49,412 nucleotides of DNA, taken from contig JAJPIR010000132.1 in NCBI GenBank assembly GCA_021324675.1, forward strand, positions 1-49,412. Direction: 5' to 3'. Positions 25,492 to 33,800 of the stretch are shown here, one piece after another. Every line of letters begins with the position of its first letter. Positions within the stretch are counted from its first letter, which is position 1. The translations under genes and the position numbers were made by a program. The DNA comes from Actinomycetota bacterium (GTDB lineage Bacteria > Actinomycetota > Actinomycetes > Mycobacteriales > Pseudonocardiaceae). The notes beneath the pieces were generated by a model that did not search any database, was not told the DNA's origin, and saw only the letters and a program-made list of their open reading frames with translations.

Positions 25492-26577
25492 ATGGACGTG
25501 CGCAAGGTGGGAGTGGAAGAGGAACTGCTACTGGTCGACTCGGACAGCGGTCAAGCATTGGCCCTGTCCGCCGCCGTGCTCCGGCGCGTTCCGGCGTGTG
25601 ACGAGGTTGCTCTCACCTCGGAGCTGACGCGCCAGCAAATCGAGACCAACACCCAGCCCTGCACGTCCCTGGAGGACCTCAGGCGTGAAGTGCGGCGGTG
25701 GCGGCGTACGGCGGCTGAGGCCGCCTCCAGCCGCAATGCCGCCATCGCTGCACTGGCCACCTCACCGCTGCCGGTGCACCCGTCGATCACATCCACGACC
25801 CGTTACCAGCGGATGGTCGACGAGTTCGGGCTCACCGCGGAGCAACAACTCACCTGCGGCTGCCATGTGCATGTGGAGGTCGAGTCAGATGCCGAGGCAG
25901 TGGCGGTGCTCGACCGTATCCGCGGATGGCTGCCCTGCCTGCGGGCGCTCAGTAGCAACTCGCCGTTCTGGCAGGGGCAAGACAGCGGGTACGCCAGCTT
26001 CCGGTCACAGGTCTGGGGCCGCTGGCCATCCGCGGGGCCGACTGAGCTGTTCGGCACCCCGGAGACCTACCATGCCACCATCCAGGCCATGGTCGCGACG
26101 AAGACGCTGCTCGATCCGGGAATGGTGTACTTCGATGCCCGCCTCTCATTGGAGAATCCCACGGTCGAGGTCCGTGTAGCCGACGTGTGCCTGCTTGCCG
26201 ACGATGCGGTGTTGCTGGCCGCGCTGACCCGGGCGCTCGTGGAAACAGCGGCCCGGTCATGGCGGGCCGGGGAGCCACCCGCGCCGATCCGGGTGGAGCT
26301 GCTCCGACTCTCAGGCTGGCGAGCCGGCAGGTCTGGGCTCGAGGACGATCTGCTCGATGCCGATGGTCGGCCGGCGCCGGCCCCGCAGGTAATCCGCGCG
26401 CTACTTGATCACGTTGCGCCGGTGCTGGCTGAGCACGGCGAGCTCGACAGCGTCAAGGATCTGCTCGCCGCCGTGCTCGACCGTGGCACTGGGGCGGCCA
26501 CGCAACGCCGGATCTACCGGCAAAGCGGTCAGCTGGCCGATGTCGTCACCCACGCGGTCAAGGCCACCATGTCGTAA
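25492..26577 (+). CDS. Carboxylate-amine ligase, GCS2 (YbdK) family
   Basis: 361 residues. The N-terminus KVGVEEELLLVDSDSGQAL carries the ATP/Mg-binding glutamates. TSELTRQQIETNTQPC, CGCHVHVEV and SSNSPFWQGQDSGYASFRSQVWGRWP are signature blocks of the GCS2 family, followed by LENPTVEVRVADVC. Members ligate glutamate and cysteine weakly, or other carboxylate-amine pairs. The actinobacterial thiol is mycothiol, so a dedicated glutathione role is doubtful. It starts 21 bases after the epimerase gene. Confidence 0.92.
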   Translation: MDVRKVGVEEELLLVDSDSGQALALSAAVLRRVPACDEVALTSELTRQQIETNTQPCTSLEDLRREVRRWRRTAAEAASSRNAAIAALATSPLPVHPSITSTTRYQRMVDEFGLTAEQQLTCGCHVHVEVESDAEAVAVLDRIRGWLPCLRALSSNSPFWQGQDSGYASFRSQVWGRWPSAGPTELFGTPETYHATIQAMVATKTLLDPGMVYFDARLSLENPTVEVRVADVCLLADDAVLLAALTRALVETAARSWRAGEPPAPIRVELLRLSGWRAGRSGLEDDLLDADGRPAPAPQVIRALLDHVAPVLAEHGELDSVKDLLAAVLDRGTGAATQRRIYRQSGQLADVVTHAVKATMS

Positions 26578-26716
26578 CGGACTGCCCAGCGGAGGGGGAA
26601 CCGCGTGTGGTGTGCTTAACGTGGTGCGCAGCGGCCTGGGAAGCGGCGGTTGGTCGGCCGGTGCAGCACCAGCACAGCGGGTCGAATGACGCGGCAGGCA
26701 GGACGGGAGCTCGGAG

Positions 26717-27511
26717 TTGACACCGCGATGCAGCGCTTTGGTGACCAACGACGACGGCATCGATTCGCCAGGCGTGACGATCCTGGCGGCCGCAGCTGCG
26801 CGGGCCGGACTTGACGTCGTGGTGGCCGCGCCGGCGCAGGAGACCAGCGGCTCCAGCGCTGGGATCATCGCCACCACCCGGGAGGGCCGGCCGCTGATCG
26901 ACCGCCGGCAGCTGCCCGATCTCCCGGGCGTGGAGGCGTACGCGGTGCAGGCCCAGCCCGGTTACATCGTGCGTGCCGCGGTCCGTGGGTGGCTCGACCC
27001 GGCACCCCAGCTAGTGCTGTCCGGGATCAATCACGGAGCTAACGTGGGCCGGGCGGTCCTGCATTCTGGCACCGTGGGTGCGGCGCTGACGGCCGCGGTG
27101 AACGGGGTGCGGGGGCTGGCGGTTTCTCTCGACGTTGGCCTGTATCCGGCGCAGCCACCACACTGGGATACCGCCGCGCACCTGTTGCCCAAGGTCGTGG
27201 AGATCTTGATCGGTGCTCCGGAAGGCACGGTGCTGTCGCTCAACGTTCCCGATCGGCCGGTGGAGGCGCTACGTGAGTTGCGCCTGGCCACACTCGCGGC
27301 GTTCGGCACCGTGCAGACCAGGGTCGATCGGGTTGACGACGGGCACCTGCACCTTGCTCAGATACAGGTGGCCGCCCCCCTGGAAGACGGCACCGACCGG
27401 GCGCTGCTCGCCGCCGGGTACCCCACCCTGACTGCCCTGGAGCCGGTGTGCGAGGCATCCGGGCCAGTGCTGTCGGATTGGCTGGCGTCGGAGGTGCAAA
27501 CCATCGCGTAA
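26717..27511 (+). CDS. surE: SurE family 5'/3'-nucleotidase
   Basis: 264 residues. Metal ligands are visible in LVTNDDGIDSPG (Asp-Asp near residue 12), AAPAQETSGSSAG and LVLSGINHGANVGRAVLHSGTVGAA (Asn). These define SurE, a metal-dependent phosphatase of nucleoside monophosphates. The start is TTG, preceded by GGAGCTCGGAG; a nearby ATG at 26727 is out of frame. The C-terminus DWLASEVQTIA is complete. The DUF427 gene follows after 12 bases with its own AAAGGAG, so the two are probably co-transcribed. Confidence 0.93.
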   Translation: MTPRCSALVTNDDGIDSPGVTILAAAAARAGLDVVVAAPAQETSGSSAGIIATTREGRPLIDRRQLPDLPGVEAYAVQAQPGYIVRAAVRGWLDPAPQLVLSGINHGANVGRAVLHSGTVGAALTAAVNGVRGLAVSLDVGLYPAQPPHWDTAAHLLPKVVEILIGAPEGTVLSLNVPDRPVEALRELRLATLAAFGTVQTRVDRVDDGHLHLAQIQVAAPLEDGTDRALLAAGYPTLTALEPVCEASGPVLSDWLASEVQTIA

Positions 27512-27523
27512 AGGAGCAACCAA

Positions 27524-28285
27524 GTGAGTGACTACCCGAAAATGATCACTCCAGTGAATTCTGTTGAACCGGTACCTCGCCGTATCCGTGCCTTTCTGAG
27601 CAACGAAGTAGTCTTCGATACCACCGCAGCGTGGTATGTCTGGGAGTGGCCGTATTACCCGCAGTACTACATACCCATCGCAGATGTGCGCCGAGACCTG
27701 CTGATCCTCGAGGGTTCTCACCACAGCAGCCGCGGCCCGGTCGAGGTCTACGGCTTACGGGTCAAAGACGTGCATCGCCCGCACGCCGCCCGGCTGCTGA
27801 CCGACTCGTCAGTGGACGGGCTCAGCGGCACGGTGCGGTTTGAGTGGGCCGCGCTTGACGCCTGGTTCGAAGAGGACGAGCGCGTCTTCGTCCATCCCCG
27901 CAATCCCTACGCCCGGGTGGACGCCCTGCGGTCCACGCGCAGGCTACGCATCGAACTCGAGGGGGTTGTGTTGGCTGAGTCATCCTCGCCGGTCATGGTT
28001 GTCGAGACCGGGTTACCTACCCGCTACTACCTCAACCGCACCGAGGTCAACTTTGCGCATCTGATCCCGAGCGGCACCGTCACCGAATGTCCTTACAAGG
28101 GCACCACCAGCGCTTACTGGTCGGTACGGATCGGCGAGACGGTGTACCCGGATCTGGCTTGGTGCTACGACTTCCCGACCCGGCCACTGGCTCCCATCGC
28201 CGGTTTGGTGGCCTTCTACAACGAGAAAGTCGACATTGTCCTCGACGGCCAGCCACTGGGCCGACCAACCACCCACTTCTCCTGA
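27524..28285 (+). CDS. DUF427 domain protein (two tandem copies)
   Basis: 253 residues. The first DUF427 copy (about 20-110) has RRIRAFLSNEVVFDTTAAWYVWEWPYYPQYYIP. The second (about 140-245) has RIELEGVVLAESSSPVMVVETGLPTRYYL, CPYKGTTSAYWSV and DLAWCYDFPTRPLAPIAGLVAFYNEKVDIVLDG, which is the most conserved DUF427 block. The function of the family is not established. GTG 27524 is supported by AAAGGAG seven bases upstream. It directly follows surE; immediately after its stop lies a decayed gene. Confidence 0.92.
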   Translation: MSDYPKMITPVNSVEPVPRRIRAFLSNEVVFDTTAAWYVWEWPYYPQYYIPIADVRRDLLILEGSHHSSRGPVEVYGLRVKDVHRPHAARLLTDSSVDGLSGTVRFEWAALDAWFEEDERVFVHPRNPYARVDALRSTRRLRIELEGVVLAESSSPVMVVETGLPTRYYLNRTEVNFAHLIPSGTVTECPYKGTTSAYWSVRIGETVYPDLAWCYDFPTRPLAPIAGLVAFYNEKVDIVLDGQPLGRPTTHFS

Positions 28286-28619
28286 CGACGGTCAACTGCC
28301 AGGGGCTGATCCTCTGGTACGCCCTACTGCAAACTTTGCGCCCCCAGCGGATCGAGTCCTTGGTCTACGCCAATACCCCCGGCGGTGCGGTGCTGGTGGC
28401 AGCGATGTACACCATGGGCATCGACCAGGTCGACGCCGTTCCTCCCATGCCCGGCGGCTGTCTGACCCAGTGGCACTGCCACACCAACCTGTGCTTTTCT
28501 CAGGCCGCGGCGCGGTGGTCGGAGCAACGCGCCAAGGTGCGTGCGCTCCCGGATCGGTCCACCGGGTCACCCAGCCCATGATCCACGTCTGGCTCGCTCC
28601 CGTCCCGGACGGCCCCTGA
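28286..28619 (+). pseudogene. Truncated, frameshifted remnant of a conserved actinobacterial hypothetical gene
   Basis: In one frame the sequence reads PQRIESLVYANTPGGAVLVAAMYTMG and then GGCLTQWHCHTNLCFSQAA. After about 28500 similarity shifts frame to GACAPGSVHRVTQPMIHVWLAPVPDGP, ending in TGA at 28617-28619. The blocks LVYANTPGGPVLVAAMY, GGCLTQWHVHTNLCF, and a C-terminal HVW are familiar from an uncharacterised actinobacterial family. The N-terminal half is absent, because the DUF427 stop is immediately upstream. No functional product is expected. The family recognition is from memory. Confidence 0.6.
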
Positions 28620-28689
28620 CCAGCGACGTTTTATGGCGACAAGTTTTCATCGTCGAAGGCAGGAATCGTGCATGGACAACGGCACCATG

Positions 28690-29313
28690 TCACCAGGTAG
28701 CGCGGCGCACGATCTCTTCGATGGCTGCGCGGTCGGGCGTGGCCTGGCCCGGGTCGTCGGGCCACTGGTTGACCATGGTGGTTGCCCACTCAGCCCACCG
28801 CGCCACCATGGCGTAAAAGTCCGTCAAGAAGGCGCCGGCAAGCATGTGTTGGGCGAGTCGGTGCTGGAAGGGGCCCTCGCCCGCAAGGTAGGTGCGCGCC
28901 GCGGCCAGGTTGCCCTCGTTGCGTTGCTTGGCCCAGGCACGCGTGGCGGCCAGCGTCGATAGGGCGTCTGCCTTGGTGCCGCACTCGGCGAAGAAAATCT
29001 TGAGCAGCTGCTCGAACTCCAGGACTGGGCCCTCGCCTGGTTCCTGCAACCACGCGGCGAGAGCGCGCCGCCCGATCGGGGTGATCGAGTATGTCGTGCG
29101 TGGCCGTCTGCCCACCCGTTCTGCCGATGCCTCGGCCAGGCCGTATTCCACCAGCTTCTTGGGTTCCTCGTACAGCTTGCTCTGCGCGCGCGGCCACATC
29201 CGGCCCAGGCTGCGGTCCATCTGCCGGGTCAGCTCGTAGGTGCTCCACGACTTCACGGCGAGCAGGCCGAGGATCGCGTAGGAGGTCGTGGTGAGCGCGG
29301 AAGCTCTTGACAT
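28690..29313 (-). CDS. PadR family transcriptional regulator
   Basis: About 207 residues. The winged helix-turn-helix (TTTSYAILGLLAVKSWSTYELTRQMDRSLGRMWPRAQSKLYEEPKKLVEYGLAE) is followed by the wing RRPRTTYSITPIGRRALAAWL and a C-terminal vir-type dimerisation helix region. ATG 29313 is preferred over ATG 29319 because AAGGGG then sits six bases upstream. The gene diverges from a methyltransferase gene, with a dyad operator in the 58 bases between them. It probably represses both its own gene and the methyltransferase, as is usual for PadR divergons. The ligand is unknown. Confidence 0.92.
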   Translation of the reverse strand: MSRASALTTTSYAILGLLAVKSWSTYELTRQMDRSLGRMWPRAQSKLYEEPKKLVEYGLAEASAERVGRRPRTTYSITPIGRRALAAWLQEPGEGPVLEFEQLLKIFFAECGTKADALSTLAATRAWAKQRNEGNLAAARTYLAGEGPFQHRLAQHMLAGAFLTDFYAMVARWAEWATTMVNQWPDDPGQATPDRAAIEEIVRRATW

Positions 29314-29320
29314 TTTCATC

Positions 29321-29349
29321 CCCTTGGGAGCGATTATAATCCCAAAGGG
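29321..29349. promoter_or_regulatory. Dyad operator over a shared, palindromic -10 element
   Basis: CCCTTGGGA (29321-29329) and TCCCAAAGGG (29340-29349) form an imperfect inverted repeat. Between them lies GATTATAATC (29332-29341), itself a palindrome that offers TATAAT on both strands. The left arm also overlaps the padR ribosome binding site. A dimeric repressor bound here would block both divergent promoters. Regulator identity is inferred from position. Confidence 0.65.
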
Positions 29350-29371
29350 ACTATACGAGTAGGGGTTCGCG

Positions 29372-30244
29372 ATGGTGCAGCCGCAGTCCGTACCGGTCGA
29401 TCCGTCGAATGCTCAACAGCTGACGGCCTGGGATGGTGATCAGGGTGCGTACTGGGCTTCGCATGCCGAGCAGTTCGAGTTCGCAGTCGCCGGGTACGAC
29501 CGTCACTTGTTCGCCGCTGCCGCCATCAATGCTGGCGAACAGGTGCTCGATATCGGCTGTGGCAGTGGTCGGACCACCCTCGACGCTGCCCGCAGCGCTG
29601 CGCCTGGCTCAGCCCTGGGAATCGATCTGTCTGCTCAGATGATCGACGCGGCTCGCCGGGCGGCCGAGCGTGAGGGAATACCCAACGCGCGATTCGTCCA
29701 GGCGGATGCCCAGATCTACCCATTCCCTGAGCAGGCTTTCGATGTCGCCATCAGCCGGACCGGGGCCATGTTCTTCGGCGATCCGGTAGCTGCCTTCACC
29801 AACATTGCTCGGGCGATGTGCCCGGATGGGCGCCTGGTCCTGCTCGTGTGGCAACCGTTTGACCGCAACGAGTACATCGTTGCCATCACCAGTGCGCTGG
29901 CTGCCGGGCGTGACCTCCCGCTTCCCTCGCCCGACTCGCCGGGGCCGTTCTCCATGGCAGACCCGGCCAGGGTGCAGGCCGTGCTGACTGAAGCCGGATT
30001 CAGCACCCCGAGTTTCGTTGGCTGTACCGAGCCGATGTACTTCGGCCGCGACCCGCAGCACGCCTTTCAGTTCATGATCGGCCTGGCCGGATGGATGCTG
30101 GAGGGACTCGATGATCGTCGCCGCGCCCGCGCTCTGGAGGCGCTGCAGACCAGCATCCAGACCCACCACACCGCTCGAGGAGTGGCATACGGATCAGCAG
30201 CATGGCTTGTCACCGCCCGGTGTAAAGCTCAAATGCCGCGATGA
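29372..30244 (+). CDS. Class I SAM-dependent methyltransferase
   Basis: 290 residues. The SAM-binding motif I is QVLDIGCGSGRTTLDAARSA, motif II has ALGIDLSAQMIDAARRAAEREG, then NARFVQADAQIYPFPEQAFDVAISRTGAMFF and the post-motif MCPDGRLVLLVWQP. This is a Methyltransf_11/25-type small-molecule methylase. AGGGG precedes the ATG by six bases. It is divergent from padR and shares the operator region, so it is the likely regulated target. The substrate is unknown. Confidence 0.94.
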   Translation: MVQPQSVPVDPSNAQQLTAWDGDQGAYWASHAEQFEFAVAGYDRHLFAAAAINAGEQVLDIGCGSGRTTLDAARSAAPGSALGIDLSAQMIDAARRAAEREGIPNARFVQADAQIYPFPEQAFDVAISRTGAMFFGDPVAAFTNIARAMCPDGRLVLLVWQPFDRNEYIVAITSALAAGRDLPLPSPDSPGPFSMADPARVQAVLTEAGFSTPSFVGCTEPMYFGRDPQHAFQFMIGLAGWMLEGLDDRRRARALEALQTSIQTHHTARGVAYGSAAWLVTARCKAQMPR

Positions 30245-30385
30245 TTGCGCATTATTAGCGCAGCATTAAGTGGATCAAGTCGTTACCTCGATTTATCGTG
30301 ATGGTGGTTGCGTACCACACCGACGGTGGGCACGGTGGTAGGTGGACGGCATACCCAGCACCCCGAGAACCCGGGAGCAAACAGC

Positions 30386-30754
30386 ATGTCCACTCAGATC
30401 ACCAGCAACCGATGGGGCATCGACGCCCACGACGACATCAGTGGGCAGACCCGCGTCGCTGCGGACCCGACCGCCCAGCGAGCGCAAGATTCGATGGCCC
30501 AGCTCGTGCGCATGGGGCAAGATACTTCGCTCAGGTCGCTGCAGGTGTGGGCCGACCTGGCCCGCAAATTCGGCACCACCGCACCGGACCCAGCGGTGGG
30601 GGCGACGATGTGCTCCCTTGCGCACGATCCTTTCGAGAAGTTGCTCGTGGCTCAGCGGCAGATCGTCAACGAGCTTGTCGCCACTCAGCGTCAAATCACC
30701 CAACAACTCGTCGATGCCGCCGCCGTCGTCGACGACCATCCGGCCTGCCGGTAG
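30386..30754 (+). CDS. Hypothetical protein
   Basis: About 122 residues, no signal or membrane segment. The C-terminal half is strongly helical and Gln-rich (DPFEKLLVAQRQIVNELVATQRQITQQLVDAAA), suggesting a coiled coil or phasin-like amphipathic helix. ATG 30386 (MSTQITSNRWGID) is chosen with GGGAG ten bases upstream; the frame extends upstream to 30308. The same strand carries another small hypothetical gene at 30970. The function is not recognised. Confidence 0.65.
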   Translation: MSTQITSNRWGIDAHDDISGQTRVAADPTAQRAQDSMAQLVRMGQDTSLRSLQVWADLARKFGTTAPDPAVGATMCSLAHDPFEKLLVAQRQIVNELVATQRQITQQLVDAAAVVDDHPACR

Positions 30755-30887
30755 TACCCCGGCAGGCAACGCCTAGACTCCGGCTGATTCGGCCCCGGGC
30801 AACGACGCTCACAAAACCCGGCTTTGCTCGTGTGGCCTGTATGCACTGCGCGGCAAGCTGGCGCCTGCCCGCTTGGACGGCCGTCCT

Positions 30888-30908
30888 CAAGCGGCTTGTT
30901 GCCGCTTG
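30888..30908 (+). terminator. Hairpin between two small hypothetical genes
   Basis: CAAGCGGC (30888-30895) and GCCGCTTG (30901-30908) form an 8-bp perfect stem with a TTGTT loop. It lies about 130 bases after the upstream stop and 60 before the next start. There is no T-tract, so the termination role is tentative. Confidence 0.4.
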
Positions 30909-30969
30909 CGCTCCTTGCCGGTAGCGAATCGGCGACCTCAACAACGACTACCCAGAAGGTGGTTCCGCG

Positions 30970-31236
30970 ATGAGTACTCCCCTGCAACTCGCCCATCAGT
31001 GGTGGGAAACCCTCGATCAAACCGACCGGCAACGGGTCTGGAACGCGCGCCACAGCTACCTCGCAGGCGACCTCGTCGAGAGCATGGCCAAAGCTGGCGT
31101 TCCTGTGGTCAGCGACGGTCGCTGGTCGTGCGTCGGCGTTGGACCTACTGGTTTCACCGTGCCGGTGGCCCTTGAACAGCTCCTCGAGTGGTTGTCCCAG
31201 GCGCCCGACAGCGTTGGCGCGGGCGGTTTCCCCTAG
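30970..31236 (+). CDS. Small hypothetical protein
   Basis: 88 residues, soluble. The sequence STPLQLAHQWWETLDQTDRQRVWNARHSYLAGDL is helical; the second half (VVSDGRWSCVGVGPTGFTVPVALEQLLEWL) looks like a beta hairpin followed by a helix. I do not recognise the family. ATG 30970 has AGAAGG about 13 bases upstream. It converges on the PLP enzyme gene; a palindromic element lies between the two stops. Confidence 0.65.
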   Translation: MSTPLQLAHQWWETLDQTDRQRVWNARHSYLAGDLVESMAKAGVPVVSDGRWSCVGVGPTGFTVPVALEQLLEWLSQAPDSVGAGGFP

Positions 31237-31266
31237 CCAGACCCGCCGCAGCTCACCGTTATGGCA

Positions 31267-31330
31267 GCAATCTGGATGCAGACTGGTGTTTTCAGGCCCG
31301 GTTTCGCCGCAGTCTGCATCCAGACTGCGG
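31267..31330. repeat. Nested palindromic element, copy 2
   Basis: The left arm GCAATCTGGATGCAGACTGG (31267-31286) differs at a few positions from the consensus. The right arm GCAGTCTGCATCCAGACTGC (31309-31328) is perfect and is flanked by CC and GG, extending its own hairpin. The arms are separated by a T-rich then GGCCCGG-containing centre. It sits between convergent genes ending at 31236 and 31343, a bidirectional-terminator position. Confidence 0.85.
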
Positions 31331-31342
31331 GGTGGCCGGAGC

Positions 31343-32545
31343 TCACCGGTAAGCCGGGAGTGCGTTGGTCAGACGATCGAGTTCGTCCTCGGTGTTGTAG
31401 TAGTGGACCGAGGCGCGTACCAGTTCAGGCAGGCCTCGGCGGGGTAGGTCGAAGCGTGCGGAGCTGGCGTACGAGACGCTGGTATTGATCCCCGCCGCGG
31501 CGAGGCGGCGCTGCACTTCGCGGGCGGGCAGCCCGTCGACGGTGAACGTGACGATGCCGCAGCGACGCCGGCCCTGGTCATGAACCCGCACACCATCGAC
31601 AGCACGCAGCCGGTCGCGTAAGCCTTCGGCCAGAGCAGTGATCCGGGCTTCGATCGCGTCGACTCCCCAGGACAAGGCATAGTCGGCGGCTACTCCCAGC
31701 CCGATCTTGGCAGCGTAATTGGTCTCCCAGCTTTCGAACCGGCGCGAGCCAGGCTGCATCTCATAGTGCTCCGGAGCGGTCCAGGTGGCGGCGTGCAGGT
31801 CGAGAAACGGTGGCTCGACACGGTCGAGAACGGAGCTCCGCGCGTACAGGAAGCCGGTGCCGCGGGGTCCGCGCAGATATTTACGCCCGGTGGCGGACAG
31901 GAAGTCGCATCCGATGCGCTGGACGTCGAGGTGCAGCTGGCCGACCGACTGGCAGGCGTCGAGGAGGAACAGCACCCCAGCTTCGCGGGCGAGGGCGCCG
32001 ACCTCCTCGGCGGGGTTCACCAACCCACCCTGCGTTGGTACGTGGGTGATGGCGATGAGCTTCACGTCACCGCCTCGGGTGTCCCGGCCGCCCTGGCCTT
32101 CCAGCCGCCGCCGCAGGTCGGAGACGCACAGCTGGCCGTGCTCATCGTCGTCGACGACCTCGACGACAGCGCCGGTGCGGCGCGCGACCTGCAGGAAGGC
32201 GATAACGTTGCTGGCGTACTCAGCGTGGCCGGTGAGGATGCGATCGCCGGGCTGGAACGGTATGGCGTAGAAGGCCATATCCCAGGCCCGGGTCGCGTTC
32301 TCGGTGACTGCGATTTCGTCCGCCCGGCAACCGATCAATCTGGCTATCGCGCGGTACGTCGCCTCGACCTGCGCGGCGGCCGCTGCGGCGGCTTCGTAAC
32401 CGCCGATTGCGGCTTCCAGGCGCAGGTGCGCGATCACCGTTTCGGTCACTGGTGACGGTGGCAACGCCGCCCCAGCGTTGTTCAGATGCGCTACCCGGGC
32501 TGTTCCGGGTGTTTCACGCCGAGCGCGGGCAACATCAAAGGCCAT
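31343..32545 (-). CDS. Aminotransferase class V-fold PLP-dependent enzyme
   Basis: 400 residues. Family features are VAHLNNAGAALPPSPVTETV, TENATRAWDMAFYAI, AEYASNVIAFLQVARRTGAVVEVV, THVPTQGGLVNPAEEVGALA, FLLDACQSVGQLHLDVQRIGCDFLSATGRKYLRGPRGTGFLY. The Asp in LDACQSVGQ contacts the PLP ring and the Lys in GRKYLRGP forms the Schiff base. It resembles cysteine desulfurase-like and C-S lyase-like members; the substrate is not evident. The gene stands alone on the minus strand between two plus-strand blocks. Confidence 0.93.
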   Translation of the reverse strand: MAFDVARARRETPGTARVAHLNNAGAALPPSPVTETVIAHLRLEAAIGGYEAAAAAAAQVEATYRAIARLIGCRADEIAVTENATRAWDMAFYAIPFQPGDRILTGHAEYASNVIAFLQVARRTGAVVEVVDDDEHGQLCVSDLRRRLEGQGGRDTRGGDVKLIAITHVPTQGGLVNPAEEVGALAREAGVLFLLDACQSVGQLHLDVQRIGCDFLSATGRKYLRGPRGTGFLYARSSVLDRVEPPFLDLHAATWTAPEHYEMQPGSRRFESWETNYAAKIGLGVAADYALSWGVDAIEARITALAEGLRDRLRAVDGVRVHDQGRRRCGIVTFTVDGLPAREVQRRLAAAGINTSVSYASSARFDLPRRGLPELVRASVHYYNTEDELDRLTNALPAYR

Positions 32546-32764
32546 ACAGGGAACGTAATGGTCAATATCTATGTGGGCTGGCCGGCAGCTGTGCCGTGAC
32601 TGCGGCCCAGGCCATGCGGCCGGCGTGGTCTGATTGCCGGCAGGGCCGGCGCTGCCGGCGGGTGATCGTGATCAGCAGGAGACCCACCGCGCCCAGTAGC
32701 GGGCTACGCTAACGACACACAGCTTTCCGTACATTCTCCGGCAAGCCCGGTAAGGCACGCTGGT

Positions 32765-33688
32765 ATGTCCGGCGCGGCAGTGGGGGTGACCAGTCGGACG
32801 GACATGGTTTACGAAGAGAGACAGCAGCGGGCTGTGCGGCGTGATGGAGTGCCGCCGCAGCGTTCAGTGAGTCACATCCACCCGCTCCCCGGCGAGGACC
32901 GAGGTGGATGGCTGACTCCGCGCCTGATCATGCTGACGCTGACGATCATCCTGCTCGGTGCTGCAGCGGGGCTGGCCGGGGCGCTCGTGTTGCCGAAGAC
33001 CTACGGCGCCCGCGCAGAGATTCTGTATTCCGCCAGCCAACCCCAGCAAGGCGGTGATCCGCTCCAGCAGGACCGCCAGCTATCGACCCAGCTGGTGTTA
33101 CTCAAAAGCCGAGCCGTGCTCGGCCCGATCGCGCAGAAACAAGGCCGCTGGTACGAAGACCTCGACAAGGATGTCACCGCATCCATCCTGGAGAACAGCA
33201 ACGTCATCCAGGTCGAAGTGCACGCCTCCACCCAACCGGCCGCACTGCAGACGCTGCAGGCTGTCATGAATGCTTATCTGGCAGTGGCCGGTCAACCCAG
33301 CGGCGTCGCCCGCAACCTGACTACCCAGCTTGCCGAGACTCGCCAGAACACCGCCCAGCTTCAAACCCGGATCCCGCAACTCGTCTCAGCTGTCCTGGCC
33401 GGAACTGCCACCCAGGCCTCGCTCGACGATGCCCGGGCCCAGCTCGCCGCGTCACTGGACCGGGAGAAGGCGCTCCAGGCCCGGATCGACGAAATCACCC
33501 TCACAGGTCAGGCGGGCCCACCCGCCCAGGTGCTGACACCGCCGTACTCACTGCCGGACCCGGTCAGCCCGCGGCCGCCGATTGCCACCGGCATCGGTGC
33601 GCTGGTCGGTGCCGTCGTGGCTGGTGCCATGCTGACGATAGGTGCCCGGCGCGCGCACACCTCCACAACTCCTGGCAAATCCGGCTGA
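32765..33688 (+). CDS. Wzz-like chain-length determinant (polysaccharide co-polymerase) protein
   Basis: 307 residues with the PCP layout: a cytoplasmic N-terminus, a first membrane helix (LIMLTLTIILLGAAAGLAGALVL), an extracellular region with YGARAEILYSASQPQ near its start and long helices (ARNLTTQLAETRQNTAQLQTRIPQL), a Pro-rich stretch (YSLPDPVSPRPP) and a second membrane helix (GIGALVGAVVAGAMLTIGAR). No tyrosine-kinase domain is attached and no glycosyltransferase genes flank it, so its partner polymer is unknown. The large GAF/SpoIIE gene follows on the same strand. Confidence 0.8.
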   Translation: MSGAAVGVTSRTDMVYEERQQRAVRRDGVPPQRSVSHIHPLPGEDRGGWLTPRLIMLTLTIILLGAAAGLAGALVLPKTYGARAEILYSASQPQQGGDPLQQDRQLSTQLVLLKSRAVLGPIAQKQGRWYEDLDKDVTASILENSNVIQVEVHASTQPAALQTLQAVMNAYLAVAGQPSGVARNLTTQLAETRQNTAQLQTRIPQLVSAVLAGTATQASLDDARAQLAASLDREKALQARIDEITLTGQAGPPAQVLTPPYSLPDPVSPRPPIATGIGALVGAVVAGAMLTIGARRAHTSTTPGKSG

Positions 33689-33800
33689 CCTCCGTGGCCG
33701 GGGGCAGCTCGCGCGGCCGCTCGCCGATCGCCGTGCTCGGGGTTTACGTCCTTGTAGGGTGATTGCTGGCGGGTCCTATTCCTCTGCGAGCCGGTGGGCG

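Noticed and set aside
29307-29312. TTGACA as -35 for the methyltransferase promoter
   Set aside because: It is 22 bases from the TATAAT at 29335, too far for a standard -35/-10 pair, and lies within the padR coding start region.
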